DNA from: JAKAGZ01 sp963772675
GTDB lineage: Bacteria; Bacteroidota; Ignavibacteria; Ignavibacteriales; Ignavibacteriaceae
Assembly: GCA_963772675.1 (NCBI GenBank)
Contig: CAVYYF010000005.1
Span: forward strand, 744,001-808,000
DNA length: 64,000 nt
Direction: 5' to 3'
The position numbers and the translations under genes were made by a program. This document shows positions 46,478 through 56,463 of the stretch, one piece after another. The notes under the pieces are model-generated. The model made no database searches, was not told where the DNA came from, and saw only the letters and a list, made by a program, of their open reading frames with translations. Positions within the stretch are counted from its first letter, which is position 1; the number at the start of each line of letters is the position of its first letter.

Positions 46478-47630
46478 AGTTACTTCCTTCAATAATTTTA
46501 TCAAATAGTTGGGGAAGTTTGGTAAACGAATTGGCTGAAACTCTGTTTTTTATATTGTTTACGAAATTAACTTTCCCACTAAGCTCATAAAAATGATTTA
46601 CTCCATTAGCTATCTTTTCTTTTGAACAATCATTTACTATTATTCCTGTTTTTTCGTTATCAATAAATTCTGCCAGTCCACCAACGTTTGTAACTATAGC
46701 AGGTTTTTGAAATCCATAAGCTATATTTAAAACTCCGCTTTGAGTTGCATCTTTATATGGAAGAACTACACAGTCGGCTAACATAAAATATTTTTCCACT
46801 TCTTCGTTGGGTACAAATCTATTTATTATTTGGACATAATTTTTAATGCCCAATTTATTAATGATTGCCTGATAATTATTTTCATCATCATAAAATTCTC
46901 CTACAACAAGTAACCGGAAGGAGTCGTCTGACGAAATCAAGTCTGACATAGCTTCAAGCAAAACGTCAAGGCCTTTATATTTTCTTACGTATCCGAAGAA
47001 TAAGAGTACTTTATTTTCCGATGAATAATGAAACTCTGATTTTAATGATTCAATGTCAACTGTTCTATTGTTTTTATAACAATCATAAACCGGCAATTCT
47101 GATTTATAGATTTTCCCATTGCTTATAACTCCGTTTAATTCTTTGGCAACTTTATCTGATAATACCAGGAAGGCTGAAGCATTTTTTAACCCTATTTTAG
47201 TTAATAGCCTATCAACTAAATTAGATTCATGGGATACAACATTTTCAGTAATGAAAATTATTTTTTTTTGATAATATTTCCTTATTAAAAAAGATATTGT
47301 AAAATGACACAAAGAAAAAAAAGGATGCCACCAATCAAAAACTACAAGATCCGCATTCTCTTTTTTTAATTTTATGGCAACACTAATCCAGTTAAAAGGA
47401 GAAATTGAATTAATAATCCTTATGCTAGGAGTTTTTTTTATTATTTTCTCACTTTTATCGTATTGTGTAGTTCCTGGAAAAAACAAGGAGGGATATAGCA
47501 GTTTGTAGTTATAAATTTTTACCTGAAATTTATCTTTTAATATGTCATACAAATGAGAAATAAAAAGAGAATTTCCCCCCCTGTATGGGCTAGTAGGTCC
47601 AATTATTATTATTTTTTTTAATTCAGCCAT
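46467..47630 (-). CDS. Glycosyltransferase family 4
   Basis: A 387-aa GT4 enzyme (GT-B fold). IIIIGPTSPYRGGNSLFIS is the opening, FFGYVRKYKGLDVLLEAM starts the C-terminal half, VLPYKDATQSGVLNIAYGFQKPAIVTNVGGLAEF holds the donor-site motifs in an order normal for the family. The ATG at 47630 (MAELKKIIII) is chosen because the 28 residues before it do not look like the family. It is part of the glycan locus between the two GT9 genes. Confidence 0.88.
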   Translation of the reverse strand: MAELKKIIIIGPTSPYRGGNSLFISHLYDILKDKFQVKIYNYKLLYPSLFFPGTTQYDKSEKIIKKTPSIRIINSISPFNWISVAIKLKKENADLVVFDWWHPFFSLCHFTISFLIRKYYQKKIIFITENVVSHESNLVDRLLTKIGLKNASAFLVLSDKVAKELNGVISNGKIYKSELPVYDCYKNNRTVDIESLKSEFHYSSENKVLLFFGYVRKYKGLDVLLEAMSDLISSDDSFRLLVVGEFYDDENNYQAIINKLGIKNYVQIINRFVPNEEVEKYFMLADCVVLPYKDATQSGVLNIAYGFQKPAIVTNVGGLAEFIDNEKTGIIVNDCSKEKIANGVNHFYELSGKVNFVNNIKNRVSANSFTKLPQLFDKIIEGSNYDS

Positions 47631-47735
47631 GCAATCAGTAAAATTAGTCTTTTGATGGTTATTTGTAAAGCAATCCCGCAGAATTAAAGGCTCTACAATA
47701 AGGAGTAATGGCAATTAAAAGAATAGTTATTTTCA

Positions 47736-48829
47736 TTAGGCGAGTAAACTATCGATTGTTTTTAAAACTGTTTCGGTTTTTAGATAATCCATACATTTAT
47801 ATTCCGGGTTAATGCAAGTCCCTCTGAAAAAACATTTGCATTCTTTTTCCGGTTGAATGATTTCCCCAAGTCCGAATAGCTCAAATTCGTGTGCATTGAA
47901 GATATTATTAAACAGAACAATCTTTTTATTAAGCCCAAGCGTTATATGCATGGCCATAGTAACGCCGGTAACAACAAGATCGCATTGATCAACAAGATTT
48001 ATAAATTTTTCAAGCTGGAAATGACCGAAATATTTCCCCCCGGTTTTTTCTGCAAACATTTTGTTTTTTGCATCTTCCTGAGAGCCACCCAGAAACACTA
48101 CTTCGTAATTCTTTTTTATTAAAGAGTTCGTAAGATTTATCCAGTTTTCATCGGCCCACAAACGTGAAGTCCACCTTCCTCCGCACCCGGTATTTAGTCC
48201 GATTATTTTTTTTGATTTATCGAGATTCCAGGAATCAGAAAATTCTTCGAAATGATGAAAGGATATATTTCTGTCCTGAGAATTTATATCCGCAAATTTC
48301 AAAAATTTCTTCAAGATAATTTTTTGTATTTGCTTTGTTTACATCATCGAATAATCCCGTAAAATATTTTTGTTCTGCGGCCTTATCAGCAGGAAAAGGA
48401 ACTCCGTCTTTTAAGACATATCCCTTTTTTGCTTTTGAATTTAATTTGTTTGCAAGCGCACAGGCTTCTTTATCTTTATCAAGATTATAAACAATATCAA
48501 ACTCAGTTGATTCTAAGTAAGTAATTCCTTCCTGATTAAACTTTAACACTTCATCAACTGAATCAGGAACCACAGCAGGGGTATATGTCAACCAGAATAT
48601 TTTTGCCTTTGGGTAGTTTGATTTAATAGCTTCTAATAGAGGAGTAGTTCTTATAACATCCCCAATTGCACCGAGTTTTATTATCAGTATTTTTTCTTTA
48701 ATGGGCTCGTAGTATTTACAATCTATTCCTTCATCATCTAAACAATGGACACCATAATTTTTCGAAGGCTTGCAGGGAATGTGACCTTTGAAATAGCGGC
48801 AGTCTGTTTTTATATCAGATAATATTCAT
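47736..48829 (-). CDS. GT9 glycosyltransferase with Cys-rich N-terminal module (frameshifted)
   Basis: The gene starts at the ATG at 48829 (MNII, then one extra T near 48824, then SDIKTDCRYFKG). The middle (EKILIIKLGAIGDVIRTTP, AVVPDSVDEV, ADKAAEQKYFTGLF) is in one frame. Near 48272 one extra base shifts it to another frame (DRNISFHHFEEFS, GLNTGCGGRWTSRLW, VVFLGGSQEDA, VVTGVTMAMHITLGLNK, and a final Cys patch FFRGTC). Repaired it is about 363 aa. The N-terminal cysteines C-x8-C-x9-C-x7-C precede KYYEP. It is a close paralogue of the enzyme at 45362. Confidence 0.8.
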
Positions 48830-48880
48830 AAACTTTTATAAAGATGAGCCTGACAGATTTGAAAAAAAATGGCCTGTTAA

Positions 48881-49990
48881 TTACCCTTTATCTTTAATTA
48901 TATATTCTTTGTCACTCCTGGAATTGTGAACAAGCATTTCTCCGAGTAGTCCAACGGAGAAAAACTGAACACCAACAATTATCAATAATATACCTAAAAA
49001 CAGCATTGGCCTGTTACTTAATGGTTCGCCTATAATCCACAGATAAGTGAGGTACCCATTTACAATAATTCCCACAAAAAATGCGAAAGCACCGAAGAAC
49101 CCAAAAAAGTGCATTGGTCTTTTAATGTATCTTGTAGAGAACAAAACTGTGATCAGGTCAATAAAGCCCTTAAAGAATCTGGAGATTCCATATTTTGTTT
49201 TACCGTATCTTCTTGGATGGTGTTTTACAATTAGTTCGGAAATCCTGAATCCTTCCCAGTTTGCAAGTACCGGCATATACCTGTGTAATTCACCGTAAAC
49301 ATTAATATTATCTGTAACTTCTTTTCTGTAGGCTTTTAAACCGCAATTAAAATCGTGAATTTTAATCCCTGACATCAGGCGCGTAACAAAATTGAAAAAC
49401 TTCGATGAGGATTTTTTAATAAAAGGATCTTGTCTTTTCTTTTTCCAGCCCGAGACAAGATCATATCCTTCTTCAAGTTTTTTTATAAGGTTAGGAATTT
49501 CATTCGGATCATCCTGAAGGTCCGCATCCATTGTTACGACCACATCACCTGTAGCTTCTTTGAAACCAACTTGCAGCGCAGCAGATTTTCCATAATTTTT
49601 CCGAAAACTGATGTACCGGAATCTTTTATCAGGTTTACAGATTTCCTTTATAATTTTTAGCGAATTGTCTGTACTTCCGTCATCGACAAGTATAATTTCG
49701 TATGAGATATTTACGGGCTTTAATGCCTTTCTGATTTCATTTGCCAGCGGCTGAAGAGATTCTTCCTCATTGAAAAGAGGAACTATAACGGATACTTTTT
49801 TAAAAACTGTATTTATTTGCTGAAAACCAGGTGTCTTATTTCCTCGCGGTGGGTATTTTCGTCTTCCCTTGTAGTATGGTTTCCTGTAATAACTTTTCTT
49901 TGAAGTCTCATTTTCAGCTGGTTTATCTTTTTGCTGGCTATTTGGGCTTGTTGATACTGATGCTTTATCGCTATTTTTCTGATCTTCCAA
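48881..49990 (-). CDS. Polyprenyl-phosphate glycosyltransferase (GT2, DPM1-like)
   Basis: A 369-aa GT2 enzyme of the dolichol/undecaprenyl-phosphate sugar transferase type. VSVIVPLFNEEESL (near 68), ILVDDGSTDNSL, and MDADLQDDPNEIP (the DxD metal motif) are present, and two C-terminal membrane spans (about 285-310 and 325-350) anchor it. Residues 1-60 are a charged, low-complexity tail (KPYYKGRRKYPPRGNK) not part of the family core. It likely makes a polyprenyl-phosphate sugar used outside by a GT-C or YfhO-type protein. It is the last gene of the glycan locus, divergent from the suf operon. Confidence 0.9.
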   Translation of the reverse strand: MEDQKNSDKASVSTSPNSQQKDKPAENETSKKSYYRKPYYKGRRKYPPRGNKTPGFQQINTVFKKVSVIVPLFNEEESLQPLANEIRKALKPVNISYEIILVDDGSTDNSLKIIKEICKPDKRFRYISFRKNYGKSAALQVGFKEATGDVVVTMDADLQDDPNEIPNLIKKLEEGYDLVSGWKKKRQDPFIKKSSSKFFNFVTRLMSGIKIHDFNCGLKAYRKEVTDNINVYGELHRYMPVLANWEGFRISELIVKHHPRRYGKTKYGISRFFKGFIDLITVLFSTRYIKRPMHFFGFFGAFAFFVGIIVNGYLTYLWIIGEPLSNRPMLFLGILLIIVGVQFFSVGLLGEMLVHNSRSDKEYIIKDKG

Positions 49991-50115
49991 CTAAATTATC
50001 GCCTTTATTTAATTTATTCAAAATTAACTCAATAATTAGTTAAATACAATTTAATAAGATCTTGTAAAATTGATCATTCAGCCGAAAATGTGTGTATTTC
50101 TGTACCAATTTAATC

Positions 50116-50144
50116 TTGACAAATAAGTATAGATTGATTATTTT
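50116..50144 (+). promoter_or_regulatory. Candidate sigma-70-type promoter for the suf operon
   Basis: TTGACA at 50116-50121 is a perfect -35 box, and TATTTT at 50139-50144 (four of six bases of the -10 consensus) follows after 17 nt. It lies about 65 nt upstream of the sufB start in a 220-nt AT-rich intergenic region. No IscR- or SufR-like dyad is obvious beside it. Confidence 0.5.
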
Positions 50145-50210
50145 TCTTACGTGAAATAATGAAAAACAAATTTTTTTGATAGCAATTTTAAAACCCGCAA
50201 GGAGTTTTGA

Positions 50211-51659
50211 ATGAGTACGACTGAAGTAAAAACAATTGAAGAACTTACTAGTAAAGAATATAAGTACGGATTTGTTACAGATATAGAAGCTGAAACTTTG
50301 CCCAAAGGTTTGAATGAAGATACTATTAGGCAGCTTTCAGCAATAAAAGGTGAACCGGGATTTCTGCTCGAGTGGAGATTAAAAGCTTTTCGTCACTGGC
50401 AAACTATGACGGAACCGCACTGGTCGAATGTAAATTATCCTCCAATTAATTATCAGGATATATTTTATTACTCAGCACCGAAAAAGAAACCCAAACTAAA
50501 CAGTCTTGATGAAGTTGATCCTGAATTAAGAGAAACTTTTGACAAGCTTGGAATTTCAATTGATGAACAAAAAAGATTAAGCAACGTTGCCGTTGATGCG
50601 GTGTTTGATAGTGTTTCAGTTGCAACTTCTTTTAAGGACAAGTTATCTGAACTTGGAATTATTTTTTGTTCATTTTCTGAAGCAGTAAAAAATCATCCTG
50701 ATCTGGTTAAAAAATACCTTGGAAGCGTAGTTCCTTATACAGATAATTTTTATGCAACTCTTAATTCTGCAGTATTCAGTGATGGTTCTTTTGTTTACGT
50801 TCCCAAAGGCGTCAGATGCCCTATGGAACTTTCAACGTATTTCAGAATTAATGCTGCCAACACGGGACAGTTTGAGAGAACATTAATAATTGCCGACGAA
50901 GGTGCTTATGTAAGTTATCTTGAAGGCTGCACTGCACCAATGAGAGATGAAAATCAATTACACGCAGCAGTGGTTGAATTAGTTGCGCTTGATAATGCGC
51001 AGATAAAATATTCAACTGTTCAGAACTGGTACCCCGGAGATAAGAACGGTAAAGGCGGAATTTATAATTTCGTAACTAAGCGCGGAGCTTGCAGGGGAGT
51101 TAATTCAAAAATTTCCTGGACACAGGTTGAAACCGGTTCAGCTATTACCTGGAAATATCCGAGTTGTATTCTTCAGGGTGATAATTCAATTGGTGAATTT
51201 TATTCAGTTGCTGTTACAAACAATATGCAGCAGGCTGATACAGGGACAAAAATGATTCACCTTGGAAAAAATACGAGAAGTACTATAATCTCAAAAGGTA
51301 TTTCTGCTGGCAGAAGTAACAATAGTTATCGTGGACAAGTTAAAATAGTTAAAAAGGCACATAACGCCAGAAATTTCTCACAATGTGATTCTTTGCTGAT
51401 AGGTGATCAATGCGGCGCGCATACTTTTCCTTATCTCGAAATAAATAATCCAAGTGCACAAATTGAACACGAAGCTACAACTTCAAAGATCGGTGAAGAC
51501 CAGATATTTTATTTGAATCAAAGGGGAATCTCAACCGAAGATGCGATTGGACTAATTGTTAACGGTTACTGTAAAGAGGTGTTTAAAGAACTTCCAATGG
51601 AGTTTGCTGTTGAAGCAACAAAATTATTAAGCATAAGTCTTGAAGGTAGCGTTGGATAA
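50211..51659 (+). CDS. sufB: Fe-S assembly scaffold SufB
   Basis: A 482-aa SufB. SufBCD builds Fe-S clusters on the SufB/SufD scaffold with SufC ATPase. The C-terminal beta-helix core includes VPKGVRCPMELSTYFRIN, YLEGCTAPMRDENQLH, the conserved Cys of SQCDSLLIGDQCGAHTFPYLE, and the SufB/D family text HEATTSKIGEDQIFYLNQRGI. The Shine-Dalgarno run is CAAGGAG just before the ATG. It is the first gene of the suf operon. Confidence 0.97.
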   Translation: MSTTEVKTIEELTSKEYKYGFVTDIEAETLPKGLNEDTIRQLSAIKGEPGFLLEWRLKAFRHWQTMTEPHWSNVNYPPINYQDIFYYSAPKKKPKLNSLDEVDPELRETFDKLGISIDEQKRLSNVAVDAVFDSVSVATSFKDKLSELGIIFCSFSEAVKNHPDLVKKYLGSVVPYTDNFYATLNSAVFSDGSFVYVPKGVRCPMELSTYFRINAANTGQFERTLIIADEGAYVSYLEGCTAPMRDENQLHAAVVELVALDNAQIKYSTVQNWYPGDKNGKGGIYNFVTKRGACRGVNSKISWTQVETGSAITWKYPSCILQGDNSIGEFYSVAVTNNMQQADTGTKMIHLGKNTRSTIISKGISAGRSNNSYRGQVKIVKKAHNARNFSQCDSLLIGDQCGAHTFPYLEINNPSAQIEHEATTSKIGEDQIFYLNQRGISTEDAIGLIVNGYCKEVFKELPMEFAVEATKLLSISLEGSVG

Positions 51660-51711
51660 TAATTCAAAATTAAAAAGTCAAAAGTAAAAATTAAAACCAA
51701 TCAGGAAAGCA

Positions 51712-52479
51712 ATGTTATTAGAAATAAAAAACTTACACGCTAATATTGAAGGCAAAGAAATCTTAAAAGGTATAGACCTGAAAATAAACAAAGGTGAAGT
51801 TCACGCTATTATGGGACCAAATGGTTCCGGTAAAAGCACACTTGCGCAGGTGCTCGCAGGTCGCGAAGAATACGAAGTAACTCAGGGTGAAGTAATTTAC
51901 AACGGGAAAAATCTTTTGGAACTTCCTCCGGAAGACAGGGCAAGAGAAGGATTGTTTCTCGCATTTCAATATCCGATAGAAATTCCGGGAGTTAGCAATA
52001 CAAATCTTCTAAAGACTGCATTAAATGAAGTTAGAAAATATCGTGGTGAAGAGGAATTTGATGCGATGGAATTTCTAGCTCTTATTAAGAATAAAATGAA
52101 ATTAGTTGATCTCGATCAATCTTTGATAAGCCGTTCTGTTAACGAGGGATTTTCCGGTGGTGAGAAGAAAAGAAATGAGATCTTTCAGATGGCGGTTCTT
52201 GAGCCGAAGCTGAGCATACTTGATGAAACAGATTCGGGTCTCGATATTGATGCATTAAAAATTGTTGCAAACGGTGTAAATAAATTGAAGTCAAGCGAAA
52301 ACTCTACAATAGTTGTAACTCATTACCAGAGATTGTTGAATTATATAATCCCTGATTTCGTTCACGTCCTTTACAAAGGAAAAATTGTTAAATCCGGTGG
52401 AAAAGAGCTGGCTTTTGAACTTGAGGAAAAAGGTTATGATTGGATTAAGACAGATTCAAAAGAAATGGTTGAAAATTAG
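51712..52479 (+). CDS. sufC: Fe-S assembly ATPase SufC
   Basis: A 255-aa soluble ABC ATPase. Walker A is GPNGSGKST (residues about 35-43), the signature is SGGEKKRNEIFQ and Walker B ends SILDETDSGLD, the SufC-type Asp after Glu-Thr. The YPIEIPGVS segment is typical of SufC. It pairs with SufB and SufD. It follows sufB by 52 nt. Confidence 0.97.
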   Translation: MLLEIKNLHANIEGKEILKGIDLKINKGEVHAIMGPNGSGKSTLAQVLAGREEYEVTQGEVIYNGKNLLELPPEDRAREGLFLAFQYPIEIPGVSNTNLLKTALNEVRKYRGEEEFDAMEFLALIKNKMKLVDLDQSLISRSVNEGFSGGEKKRNEIFQMAVLEPKLSILDETDSGLDIDALKIVANGVNKLKSSENSTIVVTHYQRLLNYIIPDFVHVLYKGKIVKSGGKELAFELEEKGYDWIKTDSKEMVEN

Positions 52480-52494
52480 GGAGAACGTGACTTT

Positions 52495-53811
52495 ATGAAT
52501 GATTTCAAAGAAATAAAAGAATGGTACCTTGACGAATTCAAAAAGTTTGAAAGCACATTGAATGGTGAAAGCGTTGAGCCAATTCATCAATTAAGGAAAG
52601 AGGCGATATCAAATTTTTCTGAACTTAGTTTTCCTAATACTAAAGACGAGGAATGGAAATACACAAACATAGCTCCTCTATTGAAACATAATTTTAAGCC
52701 GTCTCTTGTAAAGGGAAATATTACAGATGAACAGGTTAATAAATTTTTATTTGATCAGCTTGAACACAATTTACTCGTTTTTGTTAATGGTCATTTTGAT
52801 GAAAAACTTTCAAGGATTAAAAATCTTCCTAATGGAGTAGTAGCCGGAAGTATCGCCGATGCAATAAAACAAAAATCGCCGGTTATTGAAAAACACTTCG
52901 GGAAATATGCTGATTTTAAGAGTCAGATTTTTACTGCTTTGAGTACGGCTTATATAAAAGATGGCGCTTTTATTTTTGTCCCGGATGGAAAAATCATAAA
53001 GGACGCATTTCATATTCTGTTGTTAACTACCTCAGGTGATGATAAAATTTTAACTCAACCAAGAAATTTATTTGTTGCAGGGAAAAATTCGCAGGTAACT
53101 ATCATTGAACATTATTCTTCGTTATATGAAGATATTTATTTCACAAATGCAGTTACCGAAATTTATGCTGATGAGAGCGCTGTTGTTGATCACATTAAAC
53201 TTCAGGAAGAAAGTAAAAAATCTTTTCACATCGGAAGAATGGAAGTCGACCAGGAAAGAGCAAGCAATTTTTCATCTCATTCAATTTCCTTTGGTGCTGA
53301 TTTATCAAGAAATGATTTTAATACAAGATTTAAAGATGAAGGCGGTGAATCTACGTTAAATGGATTGTTCCTGATCGAGGGGACCCAGTTATTTGATGTT
53401 CATACAATGATTGATCATGCAAAACCACACTGCAACAGCCACGAGCATTATAAAGGAATTCTTGATGATAAATCGCGTGGAGTTTTCAACGGAAAAGTAA
53501 TGGTGAGAAAGGATGCACAGAAGACCAATGCTTTCCAGGAGAACAATAATATTATTTTGTCGGATGATGCACTTATAAACACAAAACCACAGCTTGAAAT
53601 ATTTGCCGATGATGTAAAATGTTCGCACGGAGCAACAATTGGTCAGCTGGATAAAGACTCAATGTTTTATCTAAAGTCCAGGGGAATTAGTGAAGAAACT
53701 GCACGAACTATTTTGATTCATGCTTTTGCTATTGATGTCATTAAAAGTATAAAAGTTCAGCCCATCAAAGATTATATTGAAGAGATTCTCTCAAAGCGGT
53801 TTAATAATTAA
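52495..53811 (+). CDS. sufD: Fe-S assembly protein SufD
   Basis: A 438-aa SufD. The middle and C-terminal text matches the SufB/D family: WKYTNIAPLL near residue 60, SHEHYKGILDDKSRGVFNGK, and FADDVKCSHGATIGQLDKDSMFYLKSRGI with the conserved Cys. It starts 15 nt after sufC. Full length. Confidence 0.95.
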   Translation: MNDFKEIKEWYLDEFKKFESTLNGESVEPIHQLRKEAISNFSELSFPNTKDEEWKYTNIAPLLKHNFKPSLVKGNITDEQVNKFLFDQLEHNLLVFVNGHFDEKLSRIKNLPNGVVAGSIADAIKQKSPVIEKHFGKYADFKSQIFTALSTAYIKDGAFIFVPDGKIIKDAFHILLLTTSGDDKILTQPRNLFVAGKNSQVTIIEHYSSLYEDIYFTNAVTEIYADESAVVDHIKLQEESKKSFHIGRMEVDQERASNFSSHSISFGADLSRNDFNTRFKDEGGESTLNGLFLIEGTQLFDVHTMIDHAKPHCNSHEHYKGILDDKSRGVFNGKVMVRKDAQKTNAFQENNNIILSDDALINTKPQLEIFADDVKCSHGATIGQLDKDSMFYLKSRGISEETARTILIHAFAIDVIKSIKVQPIKDYIEEILSKRFNN

Positions 53812-53821
53812 GAGATATCAA

Positions 53822-55079
53822 ATGGATATAAAAGTAGAAACGACTAAAAAGAAAATAGAAGAGTATGACGTAGAAAAGATCCGCAGGGATTTTCCGATAC
53901 TTATGCAAAAGGTACACGGAAAAAATCTATGTTATCTTGATAATGCTGCAACAACACAAAAGCCGAAATTAGTTATCGATGAGTTGAGCAAATATTACGA
54001 AACCATGAATTCGAATGTTCATAGGGGAGTTCATTCATTGAGTGAAATGGCCACTCAGGCTTACGAGGAGTCAAGAATTAAAGTCAGGGATTTTATAAAT
54101 GCATCTTCTGAAGCGGAAATAATATTCACACGCGGTACAACCGAAGGAATAAACCTTGTCGCTCAAAGCTTCGGAAGGATGAATTTGAAAGAGGGTGATG
54201 AAGTAATTATTTCGGCAATGGAGCACCATTCAAACATTGTTCCGTGGCAAATAATTTGTGATGAGAAAAAAGCAAAGCTAAAAGTTATTCCGATTGACGA
54301 TAACGGTGAATTATTCTATGAAGAGTTTGAAAAATTACTTAGTGAAAAAACAAAAATTGTATCTGTGGTTTATGTCTCAAATTCACTCGGTACAATTAAT
54401 CCGGTTAAAAAAATCATTGATAAAGCCCACAGTTTTAAAGTTCCTGTTTTACTTGATGGAGCCCAGGCAATTCAGCATTTGAAAGTAGATGTTCAGGAAC
54501 TCAACTGCGACTTCTTTGCATTTTCCGGACATAAAATATACGGGCCAACAGGAATCGGAGTTCTTTATGGCAAAAAAAGTTTGCTTGAGGCAATGCCTCC
54601 ATTATATGGGCGGCGGAGATATGATTTCAAAAGTGACTTTCGAAAAGACTACGTACAATCAATTACCGCATAAATTTGAAGCAGGAACTCCAAACATTGC
54701 CGATACAATTGGATTAGGTAAGGCTCTGGATTATGTGAGTGCTATTGGGATTGATAAAATTGCTACTTACGAAAAGGAACTTCTTGATTACGTAACAGCA
54801 TCTCTTTCTCAGGTTGAAGGATTAAAAATTATCGGGCAGGCAAAGGAAAAGAGCAGTGTTATTTCTTTTGTGTTTGATAATATTCATCCACACGATATCG
54901 GAACATTCCTGGATTTTGAAGGAATTGCTGTAAGGACGGGACATCATTGTACTCAACCTGTAATGGACAGGTTTAATATACCGGCAACCACCAGAGCATC
55001 TTTTGCTCTCTATAATACAAAAGAGGAAGTGGATGTTCTTGTAAGCGGATTGAAAAAAGTTTTAGAGGTGTTTTCTTAA
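53822..55079 (+). CDS. sufS: Cysteine desulfurase SufS (frameshifted)
   Basis: SufS takes sulfur from cysteine, using PLP, and passes it to SufU/SufE. The true start is the ATG at 53822 (MDIKVETTKKKIEEYD). The frame is clean to about 54600, with YLDNAATTQKPK, EHHSNIVPWQ and the PLP-Lys motif SGHKIYGPTGIG. Then CCATTATATGGG reads PLYGR. Deleting one T there (54602-54603) gives the family text MPPYMGGGDMI and continues as KVTFEKTTYNQLP, KFEAGTPNIAD and RTGHHCTQPVM, which holds the active Cys. Repaired it is 418 aa, normal. The break is probably a sequencing error, since suf function is essential. Confidence 0.93.
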
Positions 55080-55535
55080 ATGGATAATGAATTAAGAGAA
55101 TTATATCAACAGGTTATTCTTGACCACAACAAAAGCCCGAGGAATTTCAGAGTGATTGAAAATGCAAATCATCATTCCGAGGGATATAATCCTCTTTGTG
55201 GCGACAGGATAGATATTTATCTAGACGTAGAAAATGGAATCGTGAAAGATATTTCTTTTCAGGGGAAAGGATGTGCAATTTCAAAAGCTTCTGCTTCACT
55301 GATGAGCAGTATGGTAAAAGGTAAACCTGTTGAAGAAGCAGAAAAATTATTTGAAAAATTTCATGATTTAATTACCGGTAAGCTTGGCGACAATCCTGAT
55401 ATTGAAGAGTTAGGTAAACTAGCCGTTTTTGCGGGAGTAAGAGATTTTCCGGCAAGAGTCAAATGTGCCAGTCTTGCCTGGCATACGATGATCAATGCCC
55501 TGAAAGAAGAAAAAGATACTGTAACTACTGAATAA
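55080..55535 (+). CDS. sufU: SufU-type Fe-S scaffold / sulfur acceptor
   Basis: A 151-aa SufU. The three metal/cluster Cys are in NPLCGDRI, GKGCAISKASASLM and RVKCASLAWHT. The roughly 20-residue insertion before the third Cys (VEEAEKLFEKFHD, LGDNPDIEE) is the hallmark that separates SufU from IscU. It starts directly after the sufS stop. SufU zinc-dependently accepts sulfur from SufS. Confidence 0.95.
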   Translation: MDNELRELYQQVILDHNKSPRNFRVIENANHHSEGYNPLCGDRIDIYLDVENGIVKDISFQGKGCAISKASASLMSSMVKGKPVEEAEKLFEKFHDLITGKLGDNPDIEELGKLAVFAGVRDFPARVKCASLAWHTMINALKEEKDTVTTE

Positions 55536-55549
55536 AATTGAATTTCATT

Positions 55550-55870
55550 ATGAGTGAAATAAACAAACAGGAATTAGAAGAAAAAATAATTAATGCACTA
55601 AAAACGTGTTACGATCCCGAAATTCCGGTTGATATTTTTGAACTGGGATTGATTTATGAAATCAGAATTGATGAAGACACTAATGCTACAATCTTAATGA
55701 CTTTGACTTCACCGGCTTGCCCGGTTGCCGGTTCATTGCCAGGTGAAGTGCAATCAAAAGTAAAAGAAGTCCCTGGTGTGAAAGATGCTAAGGTTGAGTT
55801 GGTTTGGAATCCCCCATGGGAAAAAGATATGATGTCGGAAGTTGCAAAAGTTGAATTAGGCTTTATGTAA
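55550..55870 (+). CDS. sufT: SufT-like MIP18/DUF59 protein
   Basis: A 106-aa MIP18-family (DUF59) protein linked to Fe-S maturation. It shows DPEIPVDIFELGLIYEIRI, LTSPACPVAGSLPGEV (the conserved Cys) and VELVWNPPWEKDMMSE, typical of SufT. The ATG at 55550 is preferred over a TTG at 55538. It is within the suf operon, 14 nt after sufU. Confidence 0.92.
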   Translation: MSEINKQELEEKIINALKTCYDPEIPVDIFELGLIYEIRIDEDTNATILMTLTSPACPVAGSLPGEVQSKVKEVPGVKDAKVELVWNPPWEKDMMSEVAKVELGFM

Positions 55871-55923
55871 ATATTATTAAAGAGAATTTTAATAACTGAA
55901 TAAAATAAAGATAGGAGTAAAAA

Positions 55924-56460
55924 ATGTTCAATATTGTTTCACGTCCACCAATGTACGATCAGGATGCAGTGCAACCAATGAGAGATGAATTAACCGCAGT
56001 GGGTATTAAAGAATTACTGACGGCTGATGATGTTGAAAATGCAATAATAGTTAACGATGATAAAACAAAACTGGTAATAATAAATTCAGTATGTGGATGT
56101 GCGGCTGGTAGTGCAAGGCCGGGTGTTTCACTTGCTTTGCAGAATGATACAATACCTGACAATTTGTATACTGTTTTTGCAGGTCAGGAAAGAGAAGCTG
56201 TAGATAAAGTCAGAAGCTATATTACTGAATATCCGCCATCATCGCCTAGCGTAGCATTATTCAAAAACGGAAAGGTGATTTATTTTATGCAGAGAAGAGA
56301 TATCGAAGGATACGACGCTGATCATATTGCAAATGAGTTAAGGAAAGTTTTTGATGAACATTGTTCTACTAAGGGACCGTCAATTAGCCCTGAAGATTTT
56401 GCTGCGGTTATTAACGCAAAAATGTGCGGATCAAAAATTCCGCCTTATAAAGGAAATTAA
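55924..56460 (+). CDS. Bacilliredoxin (BrxA/BrxB family)
   Basis: A 178-aa bacilliredoxin-like protein of the YphP/YqiW family. The redox motif is VCGCAAGSARPG, with Cys-Gly-Cys near residue 60. Bacilliredoxins remove bacillithiol from proteins, so the host may make a bacillithiol-like thiol; this is inference. A strong AGGAG precedes the ATG. It is 53 nt after sufT in the same direction. Its place in the suf operon suggests protection or repair of Fe-S assembly thiols. Confidence 0.9.
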   Translation: MFNIVSRPPMYDQDAVQPMRDELTAVGIKELLTADDVENAIIVNDDKTKLVIINSVCGCAAGSARPGVSLALQNDTIPDNLYTVFAGQEREAVDKVRSYITEYPPSSPSVALFKNGKVIYFMQRRDIEGYDADHIANELRKVFDEHCSTKGPSISPEDFAAVINAKMCGSKIPPYKGN

Positions 56461-56463
56461 TAG

